Shown here piece by piece: positions 44,750-57,699 of a stretch of DNA of 64,000 nt. Position 1 is the stretch's first letter. Every line of letters begins with the position of its first letter. The position numbers were made by a program, and so were the translations under genes. The stretch covers positions 16,251,960-16,315,959 of the forward strand of contig CM037871.1 of NCBI GenBank assembly GCA_021292105.1, given 5' to 3'. The notes under the pieces were generated by a model, which saw only the letters and a list, made by a program, of their open reading frames with translations, did no database searches and was not told the origin of the DNA. This DNA comes from Anadara kagoshimensis (taxonomy: Eukaryota; Mollusca; Bivalvia; Arcoida; Arcidae).

Positions 44750-44850
44750 TTAAGAACTTGCAAATTAAAGGAAAGTAAGGTTAGCTGTCCTGGAAGGGTA
44801 AACAGCTCTTGATTAGCTAGCTTATCCCCCGTTTGTAATAAGATAGAATA
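44750..44850 (+). repeat. dispersed module, diverged, unit copy 2
   Basis: Counterpart of 19,851-20,000, with GTCCTGGAAGGGTAAACAGC and TTAGCTAGCTTATCCCCC. Confidence 0.65.
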
Positions 44851-45242
44851 AAAATCAAACAAATCCATGTTGTTATCACAATCTCAAAGCAATTTTAACA
44901 CTTTGAACTGACAAATTAGGTTTAACAGCTAAAAGAAAAAAAAGAAATGCATCATCACTTTTGTCAGACAGCTAAAAATTTAATCTTACTTGGGTGACAT
45001 AATGCAGTTATAAGTTTAAATATGAAACAGAACTTAAGGCGCAATCGTATCTTTAATTTCAAGTTATCGTTTATGACGTCATACGATTGTCGTTTCGTGG
45101 CTGACGACGTCATAGCTGTGTTGTTGTCGTTTTGGACTAGTCTTATATTTATATACAAGAACTAGTGCAATGATATGGATTGTAAGATTAAATAATATTT
45201 TTAGATAAAATAATAGAGGGAAGTAAATGAAATTTATTTTGT

Positions 45243-45381
45243 TATATAATAAAAGGGTTATTAAATTGATATTGTGAAATATTGTCCCGAGTTGACTCAA
45301 AATATGCATTCACAAGCTCGTGCAAATGTCGAGTTAACTCGGGACAATATTTCACAGTATCAGTTCCATAAGCCTACAATA
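45243..45381. repeat. long hairpin element, unit copy 2
   Basis: Counterpart of 21,341-21,480. The arms pair better here in the centre (CCCGAGTTGACTC against GAGTTAACTCGGG). Confidence 0.8.
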
Positions 45382-45990
45382 TCAATATGTTCTCTCAATC
45401 CTGAGAAACAGCAAATTTTGAACAACCAATGATAGTCCCTAAAATCTACACTCCGCAAAAATACAAGATGGATTATATGTCAGGTTAATAATGATTGATG
45501 ATGTTACCTTTGCTAAGGTTTTACCTTTTACTCATACGTACTTGCACCCAACCAATATATTTGGAGCTACCATATAAGATTGAACATTTATCACATTCTA
45601 ATTCCCCATCTTCATTTGGTGAGTATTGATATCAAAACCTATTTTTAAATTCTTGTGATATTTTCATCCTGAGCAAAACAAAAATTATTTTGGAATTCAA
45701 AAACTAATATTCCAGGCTTCCAGCCAATGCTCAAAACCCAATCTAGAAAGTAAGAACTTTTAAAAAACTAAGTTAAACAGGTAAACGTCCACCAGTGAAG
45801 TGGGGCTAGACATTTCATTCTTCATATATTATTTAACTCGTTTTGTCATAATGTTTATTAACAGTTTCTTAATACATTAGTTTGTCAGTTGTTTCTGTTT
45901 CAAATGCTCTATGATAAATTTATTATTTATGTTATTCTTCTTGTTCGTAAATGTATTTTTTTATTTTTATATATTTTACAAAGATGTTGG
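45382..45990. other. upstream region of the copy-2 glycine-rich gene
   Basis: Collinear with 21,481-22,083; a partial module lies at about 45,770-45,815. No promoter element can be named. Confidence 0.4.
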
Positions 45991-46434
45991 ATGGAAAACA
46001 TGTTGCTTGCCGTGATTGTAATTCTTGTGTTGAACTGTTTGTGTATAACATCACAGTATGTTCCAATCATTACCATTATGTACAACAATACGAACCAGGT
46101 TTTGGTCCGCCAGTTTATATACAAGCATCACACGCCGCTCCATATGCACTTGGTTACACACCAGCAGGTATGGAAATAAAATATTTTCAATTGTATCATT
46201 TAGTATATAAGTTAACAGTTTTTTACTTTGAAATCAGTATAACAATACACCTTGCTTTTTTAAAACAATTGGTTAAAGTTAGAAGTCTTTAAAAGTAAAG
46301 CATTTTGTATAGGAAGCAATATTAGCAGCAGGATTATTTTGCAGTTTTGATCTCTTTAACGGTTTCATAATTGTGTAAATTGCAAATATTTTTCAAGCAT
46401 TATTTCATCTTATACTGCAATTTTCATAAACAAA

Positions 46435-46960
46435 GGACACCCCCTAATAGTCAGGGGTCAGATCCGAAAATATGACACCCTTAAACTTTTTTGTTAAAAG
46501 CAGGAATGCATCTTATTGTACTATATGTACTTTGTTAGGCTATGTATGTTACCATCTTGACTTTTTCCGTTTTTATGAAAATATGGCTGCCAATCCAAGA
46601 TGGCCGCCAAAAGAGATAATTTAAGTATAAAAATCAAATCAACCTTTTTAGTTGAACTATGGTATTTTTTTCAATTAAATATTTATACTAAATTTCCATA
46701 ATAAACATTGGTTGTAAAATTAAATATGGTCGCCATTTTCAAGATGGCAGACTTATAATCATCACGCTGCATTTTAAATCAAATACAACAAAGGATGTTA
46801 TTTTTTATGACATAAATCTAATGTATTGTATTTTATATAGGCTAGGTATGTTTGCACCATGATATTTTCCGTTTATTAAAAATATGACTGTCAAATCAAA
46901 GATGGCCACCTCCTAATTCCAAAAAGAAACGCGACCACTAATGCAATAAGAGTAAGTACA
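46435..46960. repeat. intron-1 repeat with AAGATGGCCGCC-like words, unit copy 2
   Basis: Counterpart of 22,536-23,050. Confidence 0.5.
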
Positions 46961-46980
46961 AAAAATACGAATATATTTCA

Positions 46981-48249
46981 TTAAGGTAGTTCCATACCAT
47001 GGTGACGTCATGGTTTTGTGCGTACGGTCGAAATTTCAGATTTGACGTCTTTTTTATCTATGGCGTCACGAATGTGTGGTCTTCGGTGCCTACAGAATTA
47101 TGACGGGAACACTGTTACGCTATCATTCAGTAGAATAATTGTTTGCATTCACAAAAGATTAGAATTTACAATATCAGGTCTGTGAACTATTTTTAAGAAG
47201 AAAATATAAATTGTACATAACGGAAATTAGGTAAGTCTACACTGTTGAGAGTGCTATTCTAAATAATTGAAGATTTGAGTACATTGTTTAAATTTTGAAG
47301 ACGGTATTTTAAATGCCGCTTTATGTTTGGTTTTTTCGGTGATTTTAAATACAAATAGTAAGACACAAACTGACGATTCTTCAATAAACATAATGGTGAT
47401 AATTTTTCTCAGTGTCAAATTTTAGCAGTTTGACTATGCACTTGTATTTGCGTCTCATTCAGCGGCCTAGCATCAAGAACGCTTCATTAATGTATACGAA
47501 TCCCCTTTCCACTTTAACTGATCTGTGTTGGGTAACGGTTGCTATGGGTTTCTATTGGTGACAGACCATATGAAATTTAAATCGGTTTTGTTTTGCACAG
47601 CCAAATAGCTCACAATCAGTGTTTTTGTTTATTTGTTTATACCAAACGAAAAACATTGAGTTCATAATAGTATCTTAGGACATTATTGGTAACTTCTTAC
47701 GTAAGGAATGAGTTTTTTTGTTTCAGGATTTTGATGCAATTTTATGAAAAAGTAGCTTGACGACCCCCTATTTTTTGTTTCTGAAAATCAAATTTATACA
47801 TTCATGTGCAATATATGTGAAAATCAGGGGTCGTATTCGACTTAGTTTTTTAAAAATCTACAAATTAACGAAAGGGTGTTACCTTCAGTTTTCCGGAAAT
47901 TTAATGTTCTCTCTTGATAGGTGGCGCTTTAGAAAAATACCACGTGACCAGATGTAAAATTCCATTGGTCCAAATAATCTTCATGACATAATGGTTAATC
48001 TAAATGCAAGAGACTTTTTTGTTTCTTAGCATGGCAAAGCATTATTAAAGCTTATTTGTTGATAACAGTAGTTATACTTTGATCATTTATATCGTGAAAA
48101 TGGCCACCAGATGGCGCTTCAGACCTTCTTAAGCAAGTCGAATACCTGCCCTGAAATTTTGACATGTTGAATGGTTTATGCCCATGTACAACATAACAAA
48201 ATTTGAATTTGTTTTTTCAGGCGATTTGTAAAGTGTGGAACTACCTTAA
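46981..48249. mobile_element. TTAA-flanked non-autonomous DNA transposon, unit copy 2
   Basis: Counterpart of 23,074-24,335, with TTAA at 46,981-46,984 and 48,246-48,249 and the same GGTAGTTCCA ends. It predates the unit duplication. Confidence 0.75.
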
Positions 48250-48423
48250 GAAGTCATTTACTAAGAAACAGTGACATTATTTGCTATCAAAATAGGAACA
48301 CAAGCTTATTTACAACTGGTATTTTCTAGAAGCACATCTTGCTTGAATAACAACTCTTACTCTAACAGGATCAGTAGTGTCCTATACAAATTTTGACATT
48401 CTGATTTCCTCATCTAATACCAG

Positions 48424-48660
48424 TGCTTTTTAACAGACTGCCAAAGCTCTATTGAATTCGGGGTGTCTTCTGCTACTTTCTATTTAAGGGAGTCCCACAA
48501 ATTCACAATTGGACATATATTAGGGGAAATTCTGGGCAAGTTAAGGATAGAAATGTTAATTATTTCAAGAAACTGCTTAGTTGATTTAAATGCGTGAGCA
48601 GCAGAAGCAACATTTGCTGAATGATGAATTGTGTTTCGAGGAAAATCAAACATTCAAACT
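48424..48660 (-). pseudogene. Tc1-like transposase C-terminal fragment, unit copy 2
   Basis: Counterpart of 24,500-24,739 with a few substitutions. Non-functional. Confidence 0.55.
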
Positions 48661-50651
48661 AAATTTGAAAATCACTTATTACATTTGTTTGACCATTAAC
48701 GGTGGCAGAATTTTTTTAAAACATCTATGCTGTTTTATAACAAAATTCCTCAAACATGAATATTAGCAAGATTTTTCAATGTAAATCTCGTACAAGAACT
48801 TGGGAAGCATTCTTGAATCTTTTTCTATTGTTGTAACAGTGTCAGGGTTAGAAATTAGCCGAAGATTGAGAGTGGTCTGACATTCTGTTAAAAAAAAACA
48901 CTGGTATCAGATCAAGGAACCAGAATATCAAAAATTGTATTGAGCTGTTGTTCAAGCAAGACGTGATTATATAAAATATAAGCTGTGAATTAAGTTTTTA
49001 ATTTGAAACTTAACTGGTTAGTCGTGCACTGTTTCAGTTTAGTTTTCTATGTAAAAATTATTATCGTCATTTCTGATTTTAAAATACTAGATTAAATGTG
49101 CATTTTACTTTTAAATGCAGAGTTAAACAAATGATATAAGGCATTGTGTAACTAAACCAGTTGAAGTGTTTGTTGACTTCAGTGTTAATTAGGACTTTAA
49201 TAACAAACCTTCTTATCTTACCTGATCTTTAAGAGTTTTGTAATCAGTGGCCTTACATACAGCCAAATCTGTCTAAAAAATAATTCAAGGAAACCAGTTA
49301 AAGAGGCCTTTTTGGCAGGTGGCTTCTATATGTATGTTCAAATAATATGAATAAAAACACTCGGTTTACAATTTTAGTGGATTTTAAGCAGTTTGTCCTG
49401 ATATGGAGGTGGCCTTAAGTTTTAAGACAGTTTGGAATATATGTCATTGCGTCGTGAATTCTAAAGTATACACGCGTATGGAGATAAATGTTATTTTTTC
49501 AATTTGCAATGTCTCCTTCAAGTGCTTTATTAAATTTTAGCCAAGAAATATCTCAATGCTTTATGATATAATTGTTTTACAAAATCATAGAAATTGAGCC
49601 TAGAACTACGGTTTAATATAAAGCTAGGAATTATATAACATGGGCTGTGATATTGTTTTGTAAAGAAATGCACACACGCTAGACAATATCTAAGTTAGCA
49701 CCAAATAAATAGTTATTTTAGATAAATAACTTCAACGAATTCATCATTTCTTATTATATTTATACCTATAACAGTTGATTGGCAAATCTGAATTTAAATT
49801 TAATTAAAATGATTAGATTATGGGCAATATTTTTTTTTTTAAATATTTGCTGTTTTGGCGTGTCTGAATGCAGTATCTTTACTTTCAAATGCTGTTTTAA
49901 TTGAGAAAAGCTTATCCAGCGATTATATTTTACGCAAAACTTAATGGCTATATTGAAGTTATTGTAAAATAAAATTATTGCATTTACCTGTAGGAAATTT
50001 AAAATGGATCAGGGTCAACCTGAATTGTAAATTAAGGAAAGGCCTTTTACATTGGTGTAGCTAAAGCTTTAAATCATGTTCTTGTTTGGATAGTGCATGT
50101 TATGATTCAAATGTAAAATGCACTTACCTTCTTTGTCAACTTCCAAAGGAAGAATAATTCATTTAAAGCTAACATTCAACTTTACTGACTAGGTGACGAT
50201 GACAAGTTGATTTATACCAGATTTTAATGACTGAAAATCATGAGGCCAAAGTTGTCATATTTGAGAATTGACAAGCTTTTATGCCCATGGGCCAATATCG
50301 CATATAAAAAATAATCAGGTTTATTTATTTTTATTTATTTCACAAATCAACTGATACTTAAAATAAACCTTTATGGCTAAAAAACATAATTTTTGAGAAC
50401 ATGGTAATCCTTTGTGAATTTTTAATTTGTGAAATGAACGATTGAAGGGGCATATTGTCAGTTTTATCATGGAGATTAAAAGTAGGCCCTACAATCCGGT
50501 GTTTATATTTACCCAAGCGTTTCCTAATTATAACATTTTCACATGTTCTATTAAGGTTATTTAATATTTTTTGGAAATTGAAGCTTTACATGAATATAAA
50601 GCAAAATGGTAGTTTACCGTTTGTTTAAGTGTTTAATTGTTTTTGTTTCAG
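48661..50651. other. remainder of intron 1, unit copy 2
   Basis: Collinear with 24,740-26,738; nothing recognised. Confidence 0.4.
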
Positions 50652-52306
50652 GCGTAATGGGTGGAATTGTAAAAATTCTTCTAGCAGCCACAGCAATAAA
50701 TCGGATAACAAGAAGGAACATCCCACCACAAACTACTACTCCAAGATGTGAGTAATGAACTTTAATCAGGGAATTAAAGCCGTGAACGCCTAACTCCAGG
50801 AGGGTAAGCATATACTCTTTGGGTATAATACCAGGTACGTGTGAAAACAAAATTGAGAATGAAAAGAAGGCCATTGAACCTTTAACATTTGATGGAAATA
50901 ATAATCGACTAACTCTATTCTATTGCAATTTTGACAAAAATTAATCAAGAAAGTGTAAAATTAAATAGGTAGTCTATTTTCGATTGGATTGAAAAATAAT
51001 TATTGTTTATCAAAAAATGATTGCAGTATTAAACATCATCTTGATTGCCATTTTTGAAAAAAAACATCAATCACATCCTTGCGACTGACAAGTTGTCAGG
51101 GGTTGTATAGTTTTAAAACAGATATTCTTTTGATATTATATATTAAACTCATGTATAAATGAAATCAATTGAAGCAATCTGAAGTTTTAATATAGGAATG
51201 TATATACGTAAAACATATCGATGGTTATATTGTGTATATGGATACTATATTTCTCAACGGTATTGTGATGGCGGTAAATTTTACCAATTTTTGGGTAAAC
51301 ATGAAAAAAGAAAAAAATTGTGGATCCGACATTTTCAATTGCACTAACGGATTAGTAGTAAATACACAGGGTTTTATCAGAAGCGTCTTCACATTTAATA
51401 AAATTAACAAACTTCCTTGTAATTTTATTGCAGGTTCATTTTCCGCTAGTTTATCAAACTGCGGCAACACTGGTCCCACAGGCCCAGACTTAAATCAGTG
51501 TAGAACAACATATGGTACTAGCTGGAGTAATGATCCTGCGATATTTAATGTCAATCAAGGAATACAAGTACTGACAATACCTGAATCGGGACGATACCGT
51601 ATTGAAGCATATGGTGCACAGGGTGGAACAGGCAATGGTAATTCATTTGCAGGTGGGAGAGGTGCTAAAATGATCGGGGAATTCATAAATCAAGGGACTA
51701 TGCTGAATATAGTTGTCGGCCAAAAAGGTTCTGATGGTAAACCATCTGACGCAGCAGGAGGGGGTGGTGGTACGTTTGTTTATACAGGAAATATAGGAGG
51801 AAATGGGTTGCTGACAGCTGCAGCTGGGGGTGGAGGTGGTGGTGAAGAATTAACAAGAGCAGGGTTTGATGGACAGGCTGGTCTGGAGGCAATAAGTCAT
51901 TTAGGATTAAGTGGACATGCAGGATTTGGTGGAATTGGAGGGGTTGTAACATCTGCCGGTGCTGGTTGGGGGAGTGATGGTGGAGCAAATACAGGTCCAG
52001 CTACATCAAGCCCAGGTAAACGTTGGGATGGAGGAGATACAGCTAATCTTTTATTGGGCGATGGCGGTTTTGGTGGAGGTGCGAGTGGAGTGAGCAATGA
52101 TGGTGGTGGGGGGTGGTGGTTATACAGGTGGAGATGGCGTTCCTTTCACCATTAGTGCCAATATGGGAGGAAGTGGCGGCGGGTCATTCAATGGTGGTAT
52201 AAATCAAGAAAACGAAACCGGAAATAATAGTGGACACGGTCGCCTTGTGATAACATGTATTGGTAATGTTTAGTTTGAATTCATATTACGTTATTGGTCT
52301 TTTATC

Positions 52307-52312
52307 AATAAA
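52307..52312 (+). terminator. polyadenylation signal, unit copy 2
   Basis: AATAAA 34 bases after the stop position of the second glycine-rich gene. Confidence 0.65.
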
Positions 52313-52439
52313 CCGTAAAATCATTTCATTGTTTTATTTATTCAGTGAAAAAATAAAACATAAAAAGGCTCGTTACTATAACATAATTGACAAAAAACAA
52401 AGAAATCCGGGTAAAATGTAAATCTCACATTAAAAACAA

Positions 52440-52600
52440 ATATACAAGTCCTGGTCAAAATCAAAATCTCAAAGAAAATTAAAAAATCTGCAACACTCAA
52501 TTTTAGGAAACTTTTACTAGGAAGTGAGGGCGGTTGCTCCGAAAGGGTAATAAGCATTTGCTCTTGAACTAGATACGCGTGTAATAAATATCAAAATGAA
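52440..52600 (+). repeat. dispersed module, unit copy 2
   Basis: Counterpart of 28,585-28,740. Confidence 0.65.
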
Positions 52601-52815
52601 AGGATATTACACATGAAAATACATATCCTGACTATTCCAGATAACGTAATATATTAATTATGAACAATATGAATTTTATTTCTGAATGTCAGGTGATTGA
52701 CAAAAAGCAGTCACTACCTATTTTCAACTTCTCTATCTGGATTTTCTATATTCGAAACCGGGAGGAATCGACAAGTTTTCTTCCCAACCTAACCGAGTTA
52801 TTCCGTTGGTTGCTG

Positions 52816-53230
52816 GGTGTAAGATATCTCTGTCTTACACCCCCTGTGTAAGACAAACTACACGCGCTGTTTGGCTCGTCGTGACGTCATTGACGTCCGA
52901 AGTCAACCAACAATTTCTCAACGTCACAATCACTTACACACGCTTAATTGATGACGTCATAGTCATTTTACGTGAAAATGTCAACAAAAATTGATTACGT
53001 CATTTTCAGCAGGCACGGATGGTGACATGAAAACTGAACATTTGATGCAATTTTTTGTTTACAAATTATGTTATATTTTGCAAATGTGTGAGAAGAAGAA
53101 TCCTACACCAGTAACAGGGTAAGACAGAGATATCTCAAGCTCGCTAAAGCTCGTTATGGACAGGAAAATATTCATCCTCGTTTGAGATATCTCTGTCTTA
53201 CACTGTTACCGGTGTAAGATTCTATTATTC
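52816..53230. mobile_element. MITE-like element with hairpin ends, unit copy 2
   Basis: Counterpart of 28,959-29,370. One base lost near 52,705, just before the element, breaks the open frame seen in copy 1. Confidence 0.7.
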
Positions 53231-53869
53231 CCTTCGTCTGTCTTTTTGTCTCTGTCCTTTTGTTCCAAAACATTTTTGCAGATTTCCATTTTATTTGTTT
53301 AGTTATTGGGTTCATATTTGGTATGTATTATCATATAGGTGCCATATAAATCAAGCCATTAAAACTCTATAACAAATAATTTTTGTTTTTGCTTAATTAT
53401 AACGCTTTGAAATTTACATGTACATTTTTAACAGTTTTTCGGGTGTGGCCATGATCTTGCATTAACAGGATTTTTTTATATTCATGGGAAATTAAAATTA
53501 TATATAAAATCACATATTTCAGGAGCATGCGTTGAAGATAACATACATACAAATATTGACGTACTCTCTACTAACTGCAAATCGCATTACTCCAAAAAAT
53601 ACTAAGTTGTTTATTGTTTAAGATGATGTTTGGTGACAAAGACAAAATTCCTATTTTGGCTATATTTCAATCAATGAATTCAGAATAAATCTTAATTCAG
53701 CATGTATGTTTTCTAAGCTGAGGATATTTCACATGCATGGTGCAGAAGAGAAGGTTTCTTATGCATAACTTATTAAAGTTACTAGAAATATAAAATACCA
53801 CCTGAACACTAGTAATATGATACAACATCCAGATCAATTATAGAGATGAAAAACAAACCTACTTATCCA

Positions 53870-54110
53870 TTTCCACTTTGGGACTGACAAGTTAGGTTAG
53901 ACAAGTGAACTTACACCAGGGAAGTGAAGCTCAGTGCTCCGAAAGGGTTTGCACCTCCTGTTTAGCTAGTTACACCCGTGTGTATTCAAATTATTTGAAA
54001 GGAACATGGAACTATGGGACGTTAAATGTATCCAGGGCATTCCTGGACACAGATCCGTCAAACGTATAATCAATACTGTGATGACGGCCATGAAACTTTT
54101 TGAGACCTTT
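53870..54110 (+). repeat. dispersed module, unit copy 2
   Basis: Counterpart of 29,995-30,240; it lacks about 7 bases after TACACCCG. Confidence 0.75.
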
Positions 54111-54309
54111 GATAAGCCTATGCCTGCAACATCCCTGGGACAATAATTTATTTGCAACCAGTAATGTTACACTCCTCTATTCTTCTTCGACATCCATATG
54201 TTATATGAGACAACACATCAGTAACATTACATTTAAATTTATTTCTACAAATATTAGTAATCAAAAATGCTACACAGTAACAGCTTTGCTATAGTTTTCT
54301 GCAAATGTG

Positions 54310-55660
54310 TGTATTCAATCATTCCTAACTTGATCTGTCACTTTTATCACGACTACCCATGATTGATTTTAGGCACCTAGCAAAATCAATTATTGCAAAC
54401 ATTTACCGTTCATTGACTTTTACATATACTAGTATATTGATGGTTATATAAAGTAACACAACAGGTTCTTCAAAAAATAACGTCGCCTCTAATTTTCCAA
54501 AAAGAATAATCACCCCCATTGTTTCTGTATTGAAAAAGGACTAAAGAGTTAGCGATTTATTTTGTGAAAGAAAACTTTTATACATTAAAAATACATAACT
54601 AAGAATAAATATTTAGTAGATGCTCATATTGCTTTGGTGACGGCTATTATTCGTCTTGACATACTTTAAAACGCTTCTGTGCACTTCGCATTTGTTATCT
54701 GATACAGTGACTTTGCATGGACTTTCAAAAAGTAGAATTTTATACAGGATTATTTTTAGCTGCTTCCTTCCTTAATATTTTTATGTGATTCATGTCCGGA
54801 ATATTACCAGGTCATTCTAAAAATGTATATTTTGAGTTGTCAATTTTGACAAATGTAACTATAGACGTACAATCAAGACCGGAAAAGGCATATGAACCAG
54901 AAATACACGATAGAAAAACACATGCAGCAAATTCATTAATTATACTTATAAAGTAAAACTAATATAATCACCTTACCTAACCATAAAATCTTTTTTTAAA
55001 ATCTGCCTAGGATGAGCTTTTGCAGTGCCTGTATTATTTGAAATTCAAACTTCAACCCAGCAATTTTATACAGTGTGCATTATAGATCAACTATTTGTTG
55101 TACATTTTTCTGCAAATGATATATGTAGCAATGACGGGTAAATTGCAAATATAAAACGTATAGATTGATTGGTGAAACCTTCTTTGAAACAGTAGTATTT
55201 GATATGAATTACTCTTATGTTGAAAACCCTATTTAGAATTCCATAAATTCAAAAAAATATTTGACTTCCAGACGAAAATCGCGTAAAGACTTGTGTATAA
55301 TCATTCCTAACTTGATCTGTCACTTTTATCACAACTATCCATGTTTGACTTCAGGCACCTAGCAAAAACAATTATATGCAAACATTTACCGTTCATTGAC
55401 TTTTGCATATACAAGTATATTGATGGTTATATAAAGGTAACACAACAGGTCCTTTAAGAAATAACGTTGCCTCTAATTTTCAAAAAAAAATTATCACCCC
55501 CATTGTTTCTGTATTGAAGAAGGACTAAAGAGTGATTTATTTTGTGAAAGAAAACTTTTATACATTAAAAATACATAACTAAGAATGAATATTTAGTTGA
55601 TGCTCATATTCCTTTAGTGACGGTTATTATTCGTCTTGAAATACTCTCAAACGCTTTTTG
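54310..55660 (+). repeat. local direct repeat pair, unit copy 2
   Basis: Counterpart of 30,455-31,830. The remainder to 56,840 shows nothing recognisable. Confidence 0.85.
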
Positions 55661-56839
55661 GAATTGAGAAATATATTTGATTTTAAGTGTTTAATTGTTT
55701 GAAGAATGTTATGACAAAATAATAATTGTTAAAAACCATATAGTAGTGTTAAAAGCTCACCTTTAGACATATACTACAATGACCGGCAAAAAACTGGAGT
55801 TGCAGAATCAGTGATTCCAGTATATATAAGAAAGAGGCCCTTATCTTTGTTTGTTACAATCCAGATAATCGACGTCAATTTTTTTCTTTTGCCAACTGTA
55901 AGACAAATTTACTTTTCCACATGTGGTATATCTCGTTACTTTGTTTAAGAAAGGCACCGTCATCAAAAGGAACAAGGAACAAAGGAAGAAAAAAATTAAA
56001 ACACGTGACATTAATGAATGTATTGTACACACGAATATGTTGAAATGGAATCAACAAACGCCCCGATGGAAGAAATGGCATTGACATGCCTAATAGTGTA
56101 TGTTAATACCTTTGAACAAAGATGTTATTAACGAAAGTACAAAAAAAAACCATTTGATACGAGTTTCAGTTTTCAACAAATAAAACAATAGGTTTAAAAC
56201 AATTTGTTTCACAATTTTGGCCTAGCTACTCTGAAACGATCTAATGCTGTAAAATTAACACTGATATAATAAGTGATTTATGTATCCATAGCACATAGTT
56301 GGTAAACTCGTCCGATGAACCTCGAATGTAAGAGTATTTCCAAAATTTGAGCCTCAAATTCACATCCTTATTCATTGTATTATATTCATTGGTTCAAGAA
56401 ATATACAATATATCTTTAGTACTGCTCACCGAAGAGAAGTTTTGAAAGCAAGATACTGTAAAATGATGAAATTTAAAATAAAATTTATTTCTATTTCTTC
56501 AACAAAAAATATAGTTGTGTATAATTACAGTTAAAACTAGATCCATCAATTGCGATATTGTCCTAAACCTATGATATCTATGTCGGAAAAACGAACACGA
56601 CTCATTGTACTGGTACAGTAGATTTTAAGTCTACATGAAGTGGATTAAATCGTTTCAAGAGATTACGATTATTTGGACAAAATCTGAATTTTAACACAAT
56701 TACCAAGCTTGTAAAAATATCAAAATCGTTTAATCTGCACGTAATCACGGTGATATTTTACACAATAGCTTTTCTCGGTCTTTCGGTAAAATGTATATCG
56801 TTGAGTATGCTTATATCGTCCATCGTATTTGTATGTTTG

Positions 56840-57010
56840 ATACCTCTGTGTCCAGAATTGCCTGAATTGTATATATGTGGCGTCTAATAGTTCCATGTTT
56901 CTTAAACTTAATTTTGATTGCACACATAGCGGGTATAGCTTGCTAAACAGGAGATGCGTACCCTTTCGGAACACTTGGCCTCAATTTCCTGGTGGAAGTT
57001 CACGTTAAAG
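56840..57010 (-). repeat. dispersed module, inverted, unit copy 2
   Basis: Counterpart of 32,990-33,180 (GTATAGCTTGCTAAACAGG, ACCCTTTCGGAACAC). Confidence 0.75.
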
Positions 57011-57106
57011 ATTGAAGATAGCTGAGAGGAGCTTAATGGCACTGGAATTTTAAGCCTTCTTTAAGCTCCTTTAAGCATTGGATTTTTTTATCACTTTATA
57101 TATATA

Positions 57107-57341
57107 TTACATATTATACCAGTTTTAGTTTTACAGCACTAGACGGCCGTTTCGGAATACAATTCCTCATCAGTAGTGCTTGGACCAAAGTTATGAAACC
57201 AAAATTATTTTGAAGAGTTTGAAAAGCTACCCAAAGGACCAAAATATATTTTACCAAATTAAGCTAAGGAAATACTTTGCATGAGGGAGTATACCTTAGT
57301 TTTTGAGAAATTTGAAATTTTAACTTGCAGGAAATTTATAA
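57107..57341 (-). mobile_element. retrozyme-like insertion carrying a hammerhead ribozyme, copy 2 only
   Basis: Copy 1 runs directly from the TTATCACTTTATATAT region into AAAACTTTTTAAAAATA near 33,270; copy 2 has about 235 extra bases here. Its body (GGACCAAAATATATTTTACC, AAATTAAGCTAAGGAA, TATACCTTAG) matches the decayed element at 38,579-38,820, so it is a member of a repeat family. There is no ORF. Size, lack of coding capacity and the ribozyme fit metazoan retrozymes, which are copied as small circular RNAs; a solo end of a Penelope-like element, which also carries such ribozymes, is the main alternative. The flanks are too AT-rich to define a target duplication. Confidence 0.75.
57135..57180 (-). 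ncRNA. type I hammerhead ribozyme
   Basis: On the minus strand the 46 bases read, in order: AGCACTA (helix I, 5' strand), CTGATGA (core), GGAAT-TGT-ATTCC (helix II, 5 bp with a 3-base loop), GAAA (core), C-GGCC-G (very short helix III with the adjoining A-T pair), TC completing the GTC cleavage triplet, and TAGTGCT (helix I, 3' strand, 7 of 7 paired). All core positions required for self-cleavage are present. The open end is helix I, hence type I. The minimal helix III matches what is known of hammerheads in Penelope-like elements and animal retrozymes, which usually act as dimers. Cleavage would fall after the C of GTC, at about 57,142. Confidence 0.87.
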
Positions 57342-57620
57342 AACTTTTTAAAAATATTTTTAATAATGATATTTATTTCAGAATAAACTTATTTAAAATT
57401 TATAATTAATTGATTTTTATTTTAAAAATTATAAATATGATCCTAAAATATTTCTAATTATATCTATAATGGTTTTAAAAAATAATAAATAAAATGTTTT
57501 TATAATTGATATAATATTTTTCATAATAAATATGAATTTATATTAATTTTATTATATGTTGTTAATATTAATCCTGTAATCTAAATAGTATATCAATTTT
57601 GACAAATTACTAACTTAATT

Positions 57621-57699
57621 TGTCCTCAGGGTAATGGAACTCGCGACCCTTGGATCCCCAATTCTGGCTCCGCATTCTTAAGCATTAGGCCATGAGGAG
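57621..57699 (-). mobile_element. tRNA-Arg-like block, unit copy 2
   Basis: Counterpart of 33,550-33,632 with three or four changes. Confidence 0.65.

Larger units (their letters stand above)
45991..52273 (+). pseudogene. second copy of the secreted glycine-rich protein gene, two frameshifts
   Basis: Exons correspond to 45,991-46,167, 50,652-50,747 and 51,434-52,273, with all splice sites kept. Exon 1 has lost one base (CCAATCATT where copy 1 has CCAATCCATT) just after the signal peptide; after splicing this leads to an immediate TAA in exon 2. Exon 3 lacks one Ile codon and, in the glycine run near 52,105, is two bases shorter than copy 1, so the last strand and final Cys are lost. Before that point exon 3 differs from copy 1 by 7 silent and 1 replacement change. 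The gene was functional until recently, or one or both indels are assembly errors in repetitive sequence. Check the reads before calling it dead. Confidence 0.75.
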
